31,898 nucleotides of DNA from the NCBI GenBank assembly GCA_028565635.1, contig JAOXYB010025735.1, positions 1 through 31,898 of the forward strand, written 5' to 3'. Source of the DNA: Phoronis ovalis. Its lineage: Eukaryota; Phoronida; Phoronidae. Shown in pieces: positions 30,801 through 31,898 of this stretch; position 1 is the stretch's first letter, and each line of letters begins with the position of its first letter. Below the pieces are notes generated by a model that saw only the letters and a program-made list of their open reading frames with translations, did no database searches and was not told the DNA's origin. The position numbers and the translations under genes were made by a program.

Positions 30801-31355
30801 CTGTTTAATTTATAAAACTAGTCGGTCAGTCTATAATGATTATTTTGCTCATCCTTCTAGAGCGACAACAGTGACTTCCATGTTGAGAAGAGCATTACTG
30901 CTGCTCCTGGTTCTGCGGGTGGTACTGAGGTCAACTTAGATGTCTCATATGAACCATCTCGCATCGGGGAATCTCGTGGAGTTCTGACTGTCACATCACA
31001 ACATGGTGGAGAATACACATTCCCATTATTCGGCACATGTATTGCACCTAAACCTCAAGGACCTTTTCAAGTGAGGGCAACTTCTACAACATCAATAACA
31101 TTCAGAAATGTTTTCTCACACACAACAGCTTTCACATTCCAAGTGGACAATCCATTATTCCATGTCACAAAACCAGGAGAAAATATTCGTGCAAGAAAAG
31201 ACCATCGCATTGTTGTAGGATTTGATGGAAATGACAGTGGTTCCAATGCAGCTGTTATGGGAAAATTAATAGTGTCATGTGCACGGTCTGCAGGTGGCTC
31301 AAGCAATGTCCAGTGGGTGTATTATCTTAAAGGTGTCACTCCAGAAACAAAATAA
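796..31355 (+). CDS. HYDIN: HYDIN, C-terminal half (48 spliced exons; 5' part outside window)
   Basis: Hydin is a giant axonemal protein that builds the C2b projection of the central microtubule pair and is needed for normal ciliary beating; that role is family knowledge. Here 48 exons, all GT-AG, join in frame to about 2,896 residues plus a stop. Residues 1-480 form a charged linker with coiled-coil-prone KE-rich stretches; about 480-960 and 1015-2896 carry roughly nineteen ASH/MSP-like beta modules, most opening with a pattern like IEFGTIRV or INFGAMLM and a Gly a few residues on. Diagnostic stretches are GLGLGPRGPPVPPP, FRWVVPAYGEI, GYKDDITLDNIHS, VPDWDDRLRTVKWVD, FPLPDGTGLLYNL and WVYYLKG. 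The window begins inside the gene, so the start codon and adenylate-kinase-like region are not seen. No frameshift or stop interrupts the model, so it looks functional. Introns not listed separately hold no further gene that I can see. Confidence 0.96.
1088..1444. repeat. Diverged inverted repeats, possible MITE remnant
   Basis: CATTTCCTTATTCAAGTACATG near 1090 resembles the reverse complement of sequence around 1402-1422. A second pair, TTTGAATAAGGAA (1407-1419) and TTCCTTATTCAAA (1432-1444), forms an exact 13-bp stem with a 12-base loop. This fits an old fold-back element about 340 bp long, but the ends are too diverged to be sure. Confidence 0.3.
1655..1675. repeat. 9-bp stem hairpin
   Basis: AAGTGTCTT and AAGACACTT are exact inverted repeats around a three-base loop. 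It lies in the intron and has no T tract or gene context that would give it a role; chance is likely in AT-rich DNA. Confidence 0.4.
2133..2251 (+). mobile_element. tRNA-derived SINE, copy 1
   Basis: The segment carries a B-box-like GGTTCAATCCC (2218-2228) and, about 45 bases earlier, an A-box-like TTAGGTCATGCAATAG, the spacing of a tRNA-type RNA polymerase III promoter. It aligns with copy 2 from the leader CATTC..GACCT..G through AGGGAAAT, TTGGCTTCTGT and GGTCACGG. The flank is not tRNA-like and no acceptor stem is recognisable, so this is a retroposon and not a tRNA gene. The 3' boundary is uncertain; the unique-looking 2252-2411 may be its body or tail. Confidence 0.6.
2412..2507 (+). mobile_element. 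tRNA-derived SINE, copy 2, lacking the B box
   Basis: This second direct copy of the same tRNA-like head starts CATTCTATTGACCTGGG and keeps a better A box (TTAGCTCATGCGATAGG). About 14 bases holding the B box are missing compared with copy 1, so GAAAAAGCTC runs straight into TGGTCACGG. It should be unable to drive its own transcription. Two head-to-tail heads about 280 bp apart suggest a dimeric insertion or two independent insertions. Confidence 0.55.
3688..3927 (+). CDS. HYDIN: HYDIN E2: Lys/Gly/Gln-rich linker
   Basis: Acceptor tttacag ends at 3687 and donor gtaagt starts at 3928. The first base completes a Lys codon with E1, then the exon reads MAKKRGGKKGQQQPD followed by more Lys-, Ser- and His-containing low-complexity sequence. 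Phase is 2 at both ends, so skipping would keep the frame. The ATG at 3689 sits in a favourable context (A at -3, G at +4) and could serve as an internal start. Confidence 0.85.
4413..4532 (+). CDS. HYDIN: HYDIN E3: linker with PEEPVKEP repeat
   Basis: Acceptor ttccag and donor gtttgt bound 120 bases in phase 2-2. The product runs KRGKLKESKDGKRP, then an acidic Pro/Glu/Lys stretch with two EPVKE units, and ends SEILLMQ before the Arg shared with E4. The start of the conserved RFKSF..WDR segment spans this junction. Confidence 0.85.
4665..4837 (+). CDS. HYDIN: HYDIN E4: conserved WDR segment
   Basis: The exon encodes FKSFDHTSKDINEMVDYWDR, a short helical motif also present between the charged linkers of vertebrate HYDIN. 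A His/Asp/Pro-rich and then Lys/Gly-rich tail (GKKGRGSKDK) follows. Acceptor is ttcatag, donor gtgaga, phases 2 to 1. Confidence 0.9.
5549..5628 (+). CDS. HYDIN: HYDIN E5: second KE-rich helix
   Basis: The 80-base exon encodes EKERLEKQRQLEQERIEKEK and a few more charged residues, a coiled-coil or single-helix segment like E1 and like the ERLEKEKAE repeats of vertebrate HYDIN. Acceptor ctttcag, donor gtaagt, phases 1 to 0. Confidence 0.88.
6114..6299 (+). CDS. HYDIN: HYDIN E6: acidic linker into conserved segment
   Basis: Sixty-two codons in phase 0-0 between attttcag and gtaaat. An acidic, disordered half (Asp/Glu/Thr) is followed by GIGIPHIILECGD and ends in SGKFPDMTE, which leads straight into the LDGLGLGP motif of E7 as in vertebrate HYDIN. 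Confidence 0.9.
6719..6867 (+). CDS. HYDIN: HYDIN E7: VLDGLGLGPRGPPVPPP signature
   Basis: The exon opens VLDGLGLGPRGPPVPPP and goes on with FAVVPYPVKRRAP, one of the most diagnostic non-ASH stretches of HYDIN. Acceptor attatag, donor gtaagt, phases 0 to 2. Confidence 0.95.
7324..7463 (+). CDS. HYDIN: HYDIN E8: acidic/basic low-complexity linker
   Basis: Forty-six codons rich in Asp, Glu, Lys and Thr, ending in a KNKDKDKGRDKG run. No folded domain is expected. Acceptor ttttttcag, donor gtgcga, phases 2 to 1. The donor is weaker than most, and reading through gives a stop only after about 50 more codons, so intron retention cannot be excluded. Confidence 0.8.
7798..7842 (+). CDS. HYDIN: HYDIN E9: 45-base small exon
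   Basis: Acceptor cacatttag and donor gtaagt enclose 15 codons' worth in phase 1-1, reading GPRLTTPVVTADLVS. It is symmetric and could be skipped. Support rests on splice sites and phase fit with both neighbours. Confidence 0.7.
8187..8313 (+). CDS. HYDIN: HYDIN E10: Ser/Arg/Ala linker
   Basis: Encodes ADSRERGSRKSSATKKAARR and then a Pro/Ala-rich stretch. It is basic and probably disordered. Acceptor cattttag, donor gtatgg, phases 1 to 2. Confidence 0.8.
8801..8851 (+). CDS. HYDIN: HYDIN E11: 51-base small exon
   Basis: Reads SKKNDELGPIYSKIESG in phase 2-2 between cattttatag and gtataa. It is symmetric, so it could be alternative. Splice sites and phase fit are the only evidence. Confidence 0.68.
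9414..9458 (+). CDS. HYDIN: HYDIN E12: 45-base small exon before the ASH run
   Basis: Reads STTQEGLAITDPKNP and ends with two bases (AA) that the first base of E13 completes to Lys. Acceptor tgttacag, donor gtaagt, both strong. Phase is 2-2. Confidence 0.75.
9459..10779 (+). other. 1.3-kb HYDIN intron, possibly hiding an exon
   Basis: E12 and E13 join in phase across this gap, so no exon is required. It contains a less AT-rich open stretch around 9834-9980, but its possible splice sites do not fit phase 2-2 and its translation does not resemble an ASH module. Nothing else was recognised. Confidence 0.5.
10780..10962 (+). CDS. HYDIN: HYDIN E13: ASH module, FRWVVPAYGEI
   Basis: Encodes GIFRWVVPAYGEIVLRLRF, then FDQTMNYEIVGTRRRYQLYC, a very strongly conserved HYDIN module: the later beta strands of an ASH fold, ending CRGICAFPTISREP. 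Acceptor attttttag, donor gtaatt, phase 2-2. Confidence 0.97.
11227..11506 (+). CDS. HYDIN: HYDIN E14: ASH module, FEFGPLLVGK
   Basis: Encodes IVFPHRKK, then FEFGPLLVGKNRDRYKEGRY and MEKLTIQNSSPLEADI, the opening strands of the next ASH module, and ends LLEPPYMQLKPNESQ. Acceptor ttcttgaag is short in pyrimidines; donor gtacac. Phases 2 to 0. Confidence 0.95.
11968..12140 (+). CDS. HYDIN: HYDIN E15: ASH module end, EDSIVCCVRENPEP
   Basis: Opens ELTIWAYPRVAGFYEDSIVC and continues to CHGVHPELELD and LQFDKVLLHR, closing one module and starting the next. Acceptor tttttgtag, donor gtaact, phases 0 to 2. Confidence 0.96.
12499..12700 (+). CDS. HYDIN: HYDIN E16: ASH module, STLLPVAWKLRGLESLG
   Basis: Encodes KDTKTIYLRNSTLLPVAWKL, EDFSVSHDEGVIDP and HAHFRALKPVQTNKKSIRLE, a complete ASH core. 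Acceptor cttttatag, donor gtataa, phases 2 to 0. Confidence 0.96.
12904..13103 (+). CDS. HYDIN: HYDIN E17: ASH module, AEAYDVALDMSFPKG
   Basis: Encodes ISDVENILGVV, then AEAYDVALDMSFPKGADGG, IEFGTIRVKEEAKNQLTLKN and KGKYEMKF. Acceptor tttattttag, donor gttggt, phases 0 to 2. The reading frame stays open past the donor to a stop at 13185. Confidence 0.96.
13478..13507. repeat. 14-bp perfect hairpin upstream of E18
   Basis: TAATTGCCATTATT at 13478-13491 is exactly reverse-complementary to 13494-13507, with a two-base loop. It ends about 50 bases before the E18 acceptor, close to where a branch point would lie. Confidence 0.6.
13559..13807 (+). CDS. HYDIN: HYDIN E18: ASH module, VVPAKGTLTPVDRPTQVQV
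   Basis: Encodes FSLEQCDFTG, QVVPAKGTLTPVDRPTQVQV, KDHPILKCQVIEPSTEGDEV and IASIPVKLSARSVFS. Acceptor cttacag, donor gtaagt, phase 2-2. Confidence 0.96.
14098..14259 (+). CDS. HYDIN: HYDIN E19: ASH module opening, INFGAMLMNSKK
   Basis: Encodes YNIYPVQDINFGAMLMNSKK, TFIIENKGEFEFKYTITKM and then a basic tail ENQVREVRRP that enters the variable linker. Acceptor ttttacaag, donor gtaagt, phase 2-2. Confidence 0.94.
14322..14387 (+). CDS. Candidate cassette exon A of the HYDIN linker
   Basis: An acceptor (attcccctcag) and donor (gtatta) enclose 66 bases open in phase 2-2, reading FFASAAHTILCKFRSIRVTI and one more residue before the junction codon. Base composition is clearly less AT-rich than the surrounding intron. 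The sequence does not match the HYDIN linker that I know. Its start contains TTGCTTCGGCAGCACA, the 5' hairpin of U6 snRNA, so it may be exonised retroposed sequence or no exon at all. Confidence 0.35.
15205..15354 (+). CDS. Candidate cassette exon B of the HYDIN linker
   Basis: Acceptor catttctag and strong donor gtaagt enclose 150 bases open in phase 2-2. The product starts YIHILCAHQYCGAAINRDD and becomes Ser/Lys/Gly/Asn-rich (SPTSSKKYSGGKDRN). The second half fits a disordered linker; the first half does not resemble known HYDIN. It is symmetric, so inclusion or skipping keeps the frame. Confidence 0.45.
15619..15639 (+). CDS. HYDIN: HYDIN E20: 21-base microexon
   Basis: Acceptor atttttag and donor gtaaga enclose 21 bases in phase 2-2, adding about seven residues (KISHDQ plus junction codons). 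A microexon this small can arise by chance; phase fit and good splice sites are its only support. Confidence 0.5.
15782..15868 (+). CDS. HYDIN: HYDIN E21: RS-like basic linker
   Basis: Encodes PVRGDKRSRSRDGSSSGRSV and KPKRTESI. A similar Arg/Ser/Lys-rich linker lies between these same two ASH modules in vertebrate HYDIN, which supports it as a core exon. Acceptor gattttag, donor gtattt, phase 2-2. Confidence 0.82.
16122..16166 (+). CDS. HYDIN: HYDIN E22: 45-base small exon
   Basis: A pyrimidine-rich tract ending tttttataag and a gtatca donor enclose 45 bases in phase 2-2, reading SLVSASTNTVKRSK with junction codons. It is Ser/Thr/Lys-rich like its neighbours and possibly alternative. Confidence 0.6.
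16167..17289 (+). other. 1.1-kb HYDIN intron
   Basis: No exon is required here, since E22 and E23 join in phase. An open stretch after ttatag at 16259 has no donor of the right phase. Otherwise it is AT-rich with nothing recognised. Confidence 0.6.
17290..17455 (+). CDS. HYDIN: HYDIN E23: poly-Gly then ASH strands
   Basis: Reads QDLGVPA, eight consecutive Gly, then RLVLGMFTIFPAFGIVLKDG and ITVDCVAEQVGRSEE. The MFT..P.FG segment is the conserved re-entry into the ASH fold after the linker. Acceptor ctgttttag, donor gtgagt, phases 2 to 0. Confidence 0.94.
17961..18131 (+). CDS. HYDIN: HYDIN E24: ASH module, YKLYAEACVPSI
   Basis: Encodes EIAIEITERDELDHPGGIPY, KLYAEACVPSINISDLGSIF and EEHRVCKNLSIWQ. 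Acceptor tttctttcag, donor gtaaag, phase 0-0. Confidence 0.95.
18400..18660 (+). CDS. HYDIN: HYDIN E25: ASH module, FVFNNVIVGRRAKARFKI
   Basis: Encodes LESGGVYGEDDNRFVFNNV, IVGRRAKARFKISNTNKVPC and DVFEVEPMRAQIPAHSHVYS, a full ASH core ending VIFTPPSMQ. Acceptor tttgttacag, donor gtaaaa, phase 0-0, 87 codons. Confidence 0.96.
19010..19243 (+). CDS. HYDIN: HYDIN E26: ASH module, FEIAGEGNLPRI
   Basis: Encodes HYSCVFEAALEGIP, LTFEIAGEGNLPRI, LLLFKRTLVGRSEIMPLVL and TNDGTLPSK. The FEIAGEGNLP motif closes one module, and LLFKRTLVG opens the next. Acceptor ctttattacag, donor gtagga, phase 0-0. Confidence 0.96.
19635..19731 (+). CDS. HYDIN: HYDIN E27: VDIDIVDPDGVFSLKP
   Basis: Encodes VDIDIVDPDGVFSLKPDE and an acidic stretch ending YDFEMN. 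Acceptor aactgtag, donor gtaact, phases 0 to 1. It spans the mid strands of an ASH module. Confidence 0.92.
19910..20176 (+). CDS. HYDIN: HYDIN E28: ASH module, VGEGYKDDITLDNIHS
   Basis: Encodes RKPHTASVIVDVGETASFMV, RVSVIDNQYEDNALQL and VGEGYKDDITLDNIHSVI, then an acidic Gln/Glu/Asp tail. GEGYxDDITLDNIH is a strong HYDIN signature. Acceptor ttcttttag, donor gtaggt, phase 1-1. Confidence 0.97.
20662..21013 (+). CDS. HYDIN: HYDIN E29: ASH module with VPDWDDRLRTVKWVD
   Basis: The longest internal exon in the window (352 bases). It encodes ITFGDCHIGEGRTLSFTMTN, FVPQVGHLHAGVSKDMTV and SDVPDWDDRLRTVKWVDIG. One ASH module is followed by a conserved Trp-rich linker that is specific to HYDIN. Acceptor tttttcag, donor gtaagt, phases 1 to 2. 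Confidence 0.97.
21242..21329. repeat. Two tandem 44-bp repeats in an intron
   Basis: 21242-21285 and 21286-21329 are diverged direct copies starting TTTTAGAAATT and ending with AAACAATG plus three bases. The second copy ends about 25 bases before the E30 acceptor. Each copy starts with an acceptor-like TTTTAG. Confidence 0.75.
21355..21558 (+). CDS. HYDIN: HYDIN E30: KKKVIETEPEPP and next ASH opening
   Basis: Encodes TQRSSTPRPPGKKKVIETEP, VELLVSANADFCKFKC and LRFKDTLMFQTRVFE. The KVIET-P segment and ANADF are conserved in HYDIN. Acceptor cattatag, donor gtaagt, phase 2-2. Confidence 0.95.
21790..22071 (+). CDS. HYDIN: HYDIN E31: ASH module with Ser/Arg insert
   Basis: Encodes FQMSNKGSVQLDYNWQVVME, then a Ser/Arg/Ala-rich insert (RPESRAGSATPGS), then PFTIEPEMGTILAGKKADFT and KFSPLDVHDFEARLIC. 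The insert sits between strands, as in other HYDIN proteins. Acceptor attttgtag, donor gtattt, phase 2-2. Confidence 0.96.
22504..22728 (+). CDS. HYDIN: HYDIN E32: LPYCHFELEDSDYIS
   Basis: Encodes QGPVVGVRARSLLPYCHFEL, EDSDYISNARRNPEFRGP and LDINTRVIEFESIGVGVRNV. The DSDYIS..RRNPE segment is a HYDIN signature. Acceptor ttttttag, donor gttagt, phase 2-2. Confidence 0.97.
23038..23176 (+). CDS. HYDIN: HYDIN E33: VFNIVNPTNQEYSYQWL
   Basis: Encodes VFNIVNPTNQEYSYQWLNED, FNCLSTKGVVKPGKKHE. It covers the middle strands of the ASH module opened in E32. Acceptor tgttttag, donor gtaatg, phases 2 to 0. An AG two bases further on would break the frame. Confidence 0.95.
23555..23720 (+). CDS. HYDIN: HYDIN E34: ESFWRFVIPDHNISIPFLLVG
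   Basis: Encodes ITFDFIPQLLGIEESFWRF, VIPDHNISIPFLLVGDAKEP and SHLNYKALLIG. The IPxHNIxxPFLLVG strand is strongly conserved. Acceptor cattatag, donor gtacca, phases 0 to 1. Confidence 0.96.
24088..24235 (+). CDS. HYDIN: HYDIN E35: ASH module strands
   Basis: Encodes HEAMETVYLINNEDKAFQFS and SSHLRVEPMLGTLLPKS. Acceptor tatttgtag, donor gtatgt, phases 1 to 2. Confidence 0.94.
24623..24830 (+). CDS. HYDIN: HYDIN E36: KEVNFNLLCNVKRR
   Basis: Encodes TINLYFTPNHDKEVNFNLLC, NVKRRTMPISLNVKAEGYS and LNEINFGD, closing one ASH module and opening the next. Acceptor acttctag, donor gtaagt, phases 2 to 0. Confidence 0.96.
25018..25242 (+). CDS. HYDIN: HYDIN E37: ASH module, VNSGKFNFDYKWEV
   Basis: Encodes IEVNEASIRNVYIVNSGKFN, SATPEEGGVMFGERQQCTL and PRRTVLRGCELKLK. 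Acceptor gatttatag, donor gtcagt, phase 0-0. Confidence 0.95.
25619..25788 (+). CDS. HYDIN: HYDIN E38: ASH module, FNFGSAFTHRAGLP
   Basis: Encodes ISNGPSYWINVTGQGVAPG, HFSFHQFNFGSAFTHRAGLP and VSTLKVTNRDKKEI. Acceptor aacttgtag, donor gtaccg, phases 0 to 2. Confidence 0.95.
26070..26268 (+). CDS. HYDIN: HYDIN E39: FYPREVTKYHESVVFEINGLS
   Basis: Encodes LDCLYQQTAHLQHDFQPQVI, FYPREVTKYHESVVFEINGL and ETVEFFGQGTEMK. The FYPRE..xY.E...FEINGLS strand is a strong HYDIN match. Acceptor atttttcag, donor gtatgt, phases 2 to 0. Confidence 0.97.
26453..26722 (+). CDS. HYDIN: HYDIN E40: ASH module, VNFGALRVNQ to RIPQFTEE
   Basis: Encodes VEVVNPRQKIVNFGALRVNQ, KIVPIVNNSPAPITF and CKIEVMFSPKSRIPQFTEE. 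Acceptor ttcatttag, donor gtatgt, phase 0-0, 90 codons. The next conserved residues come from E41, so 27040-27114 is an extra exon, if it is real. Confidence 0.96.
27040..27114 (+). CDS. Candidate cassette or duplicated exon C between E40 and E41
   Basis: Acceptor tattggcag and donor gtgaga enclose exactly 25 open codons in phase 0-0, starting VLYATGASSTKLSSVGLQ and ending GVHLTEE. E40 also ends in TEE and E41 also starts with Val plus a hydrophobic strand, so the candidate mirrors its surroundings; GLQGVHLT resembles SCQGVEIT of E41. It could be a diverged partial copy of E41's start, used as an insert, or a non-functional relic. Its pyrimidine tract is weak. Known HYDIN joins E40 directly to E41. 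Confidence 0.4.
27251..27351. repeat. 20-bp minisatellite, five units
   Basis: Five head-to-tail units lie at 27251-27270, 27271-27290, 27291-27310, 27311-27331 and 27332-27351, with a consensus near CAAAGCAGTCATGATGACTT; the fourth has one extra base. It is intronic, between candidate exon C and E41. Confidence 0.85.
27488..27657 (+). CDS. HYDIN: HYDIN E41: ECAGLFQPLFVVTGSCQ
   Basis: Encodes VMLECAGLFQPLFVVTGSCQ, IPFGAVVQRSQSTRKLV and MMNTGDIGA, ending one ASH module and beginning the next. Acceptor ttttttag, donor gtgagt, phases 0 to 2. Confidence 0.97.
28078..28213 (+). CDS. HYDIN: HYDIN E42: FRWDVEKFKPDFSITPDNGY
   Basis: Encodes FRWDVEKFKPDFSITPDNGY and LSPGMEVNFDVIFHPQEL, the middle of a very conserved ASH module. 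Acceptor atgtacag, donor gtaagt, phases 2 to 0. Confidence 0.97.
28499..28792 (+). CDS. HYDIN: HYDIN E43: GGKPLKLTLTGMCVGVPAAKE
   Basis: Encodes DLKCFIEGGKPLKLTLTGMC, NINIMNRTNQLWKIKPTIDG and EPQQTRAYEVAYYPLTM. Ninety-eight codons in phase 0-0 between gtgtttcag and gtaagt. It holds the end of one ASH module and most of another. Confidence 0.97.
29045..29208 (+). CDS. HYDIN: HYDIN E44: FFPLPDGTGLLYNLVG
   Basis: Encodes GSIFFPLPDGTGLLYNLVGM, REVPCKVQYNEMVPVINWL and KKPQ. FPLPDGTGxLYxLxG and VPCK..Y.E..PxxNWLxKPQRF are C-terminal HYDIN signatures. Acceptor catttcag, donor gtaata, phases 0 to 2. Confidence 0.98.
29460..29610 (+). CDS. HYDIN: HYDIN E45: FRVKIEPQKPDKFEAG
   Basis: Encodes FRVKIEPQKPDKFEAGTSVK, ALDYIDVPGNSKKDHKVTFF and AHREGLTLCK. 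Acceptor gcttgtag, donor gtaaat, phases 2 to 0. The frame stays open well past the donor, but the downstream translation is not HYDIN-like. Confidence 0.96.
29865..30098 (+). CDS. HYDIN: HYDIN E46: penultimate modules
   Basis: Encodes VTFINEQTGEYQFYEIAFKA, DLSTPVRQSAVHTITLKNPL and MPNQLQVPADSE. Acceptor tcttctag, donor gtttgt, phase 0-0. Confidence 0.95.
30386..30610 (+). CDS. HYDIN: HYDIN E47: NIEYLPLKVGETPGRL
   Basis: Encodes GAFNIEYLPLKVGETPGRLD, NDLGLYSYDLTLMATPAGPE and FRSPLGTSQSQPAKFLNYSK. Acceptor cttttttag, donor gtatgt, phase 0-0. Confidence 0.96.
30861..31355 (+). CDS. HYDIN: HYDIN E48: terminal exon with stop
   Basis: The largest exon (164 codons plus TAA). It encodes APGSAGGTEVNLDVSYEPSR, YTFPLFGTCIAPKPQGPFQV, the last ASH-like module and the conserved end VQWVYYLKGVTPETK. 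Acceptor ccttctag. The carboxyl end lies at the same point as in vertebrate HYDIN, so the C-terminus looks complete. Confidence 0.97.
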   Translation, partial: SDNSDFHVEKSITAAPGSAGGTEVNLDVSYEPSRIGESRGVLTVTSQHGGEYTFPLFGTCIAPKPQGPFQVRATSTTSITFRNVFSHTTAFTFQVDNPLFHVTKPGENIRARKDHRIVVGFDGNDSGSNAAVMGKLIVSCARSAGGSSNVQWVYYLKGVTPETK

Positions 31356-31356
31356 A
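31351..31356 (+). promoter_or_regulatory. AATAAA poly(A) hexamer overlapping the stop codon
   Basis: AATAAA spans the TAA stop (31353-31355). I found no other canonical AATAAA or ATTAAA between here and the next gene; weaker variants such as AATATA (near 31446) exist. Use of this hexamer would leave an extremely short 3' UTR, so a variant signal further on may be used. Confidence 0.35.
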
Positions 31357-31762
31357 CTTATTCAATCAAAATCTGAAAATACATAACTTGGTCACTGCTC
31401 AAAATAATTTAAGGATGGAAGTCCGTCCATATTTAATACAAAATCAATATATCTAAAAACATTCCACAATCGTCATTTTGAAAATAACTTTTGTTATATG
31501 TATATTTTTTAGTGTGTTTTATTTCCAATATTTTTGTCCTGTGTACTGCTTAGTTTTGTAAATTAATAATCTGTTGTTTGTGCTGTGATAATGTATATAA
31601 TTTTCCATTATATAGTAGAGGCAACTCTGGGAGTCCCGTGACCAACTCACTGTAATCAAGGTTTGAAGGTGGTTTTGATATCTTTGGGTAAATTGTAAAA
31701 AAATTGGCGGGGGTAAACCTCGCAAAAGGGTGGGCTAACTCCACCAGGTGGCACTAATCAAA
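31357..31762. other. Intergenic spacer: HYDIN 3' end and promoter of next gene
   Basis: About 400 bases separate the HYDIN stop from the next ATG. The first 250 are AT-rich, like a 3' UTR and flank. From about 31620 the composition becomes less AT-rich, as expected at a promoter or 5' UTR. Minus-strand open frames of about 65 codons across it show nothing recognisable. Confidence 0.55.
31703..31707 (-). promoter_or_regulatory. Possible inverted CCAAT box
   Basis: ATTGG at 31703-31707, inside AATTGGCGGGGG, is a CCAAT box read on the minus strand, about 56 bases before the ATG of the next gene. A five-base motif in this position is suggestive only. Confidence 0.2.
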
Positions 31763-31837
31763 ATGGCTGCCAGAATCCTTGAAATTGCTACCTATGCACA
31801 GTCTATTGAACCATGGAGGCCGTTGCAACACCCAAAA
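31763..31837 (+). CDS. First coding exon of a downstream gene (partial, unidentified)
   Basis: ATG at 31763 has a favourable context (A at -3, G at +4) and an in-frame upstream stop TAA at 31736-31738. The 25 codons read MAARILEIATYAQSIEPW and end QHPK at a consensus gtaagt donor (31838), phase 0. I do not recognise the protein from this fragment. It lies on the same strand as HYDIN, head to tail. Confidence 0.6.
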
Positions 31838-31898
31838 GTAAGTTTTGGGTGTTGGTGAGTTTGTGTAAAGTTAATCAGATAATATAAGATTAAAATTT

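Noticed and set aside
1-31898. CRISPR arrays, bacterial operons, integrated viruses, or intact transposase or reverse transcriptase genes
   Set aside because: None is visible; all long conserved reading frames belong to the spliced HYDIN gene.

Overview
The window reads as AT-rich, intron-rich animal nuclear DNA. It carries most of the 3' half of one very large plus-strand gene, which I identify as HYDIN (hydrocephalus-inducing homolog), the giant ASH/Ig-like-repeat protein of the C2b projection of the ciliary central apparatus. I joined 48 exons by eye with GT-AG introns. The reading frame stays open and phase-consistent from the first exon (796) to the stop codon (31353-31355), giving about 2,896 residues. 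Vertebrate HYDIN is about 5,100 residues, so the upstream half of the gene lies before this window. The mostly short introns (about 130-700 bp), high AT content and protein divergence suggest an invertebrate metazoan. I cannot name the species.

Layout: 1-795 is the end of an upstream intron and opens with a perfect 76-bp inverted repeat. 796-9458 (E1-E12) encodes a charged, low-complexity linker with two Lys/Glu-rich helices and the conserved HYDIN segment LDGLGLGPRGPPVPPP. The 2.8-kb intron after E1 holds two copies of a tRNA-derived SINE. 10780-14259 (E13-E19) encodes a run of ASH-like modules. 14260-17289 is a variable basic linker made of very small exons, all of the same symmetric phase. 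17290-31355 (E23-E48) encodes the remaining ASH-like modules and the conserved C-terminus, ending in VQWVYYLKGVTPETK. After about 400 bp comes a likely first coding exon of a second plus-strand gene (31763-31837), cut by the window end.

Points worth following up are three candidate in-phase cassette exons (14322-14387, 15205-15354, 27040-27114), one of which starts with a U6-snRNA-like hairpin sequence; an internal Met-initiated exon that looks like a possible alternative N-terminus (3689); the long perfect palindrome at the left edge; and a 20-bp minisatellite beside the 27040 candidate exon. I saw no bacterial, viral or CRISPR-type system. The main content is a conserved cilia gene plus small mobile and repeat elements.
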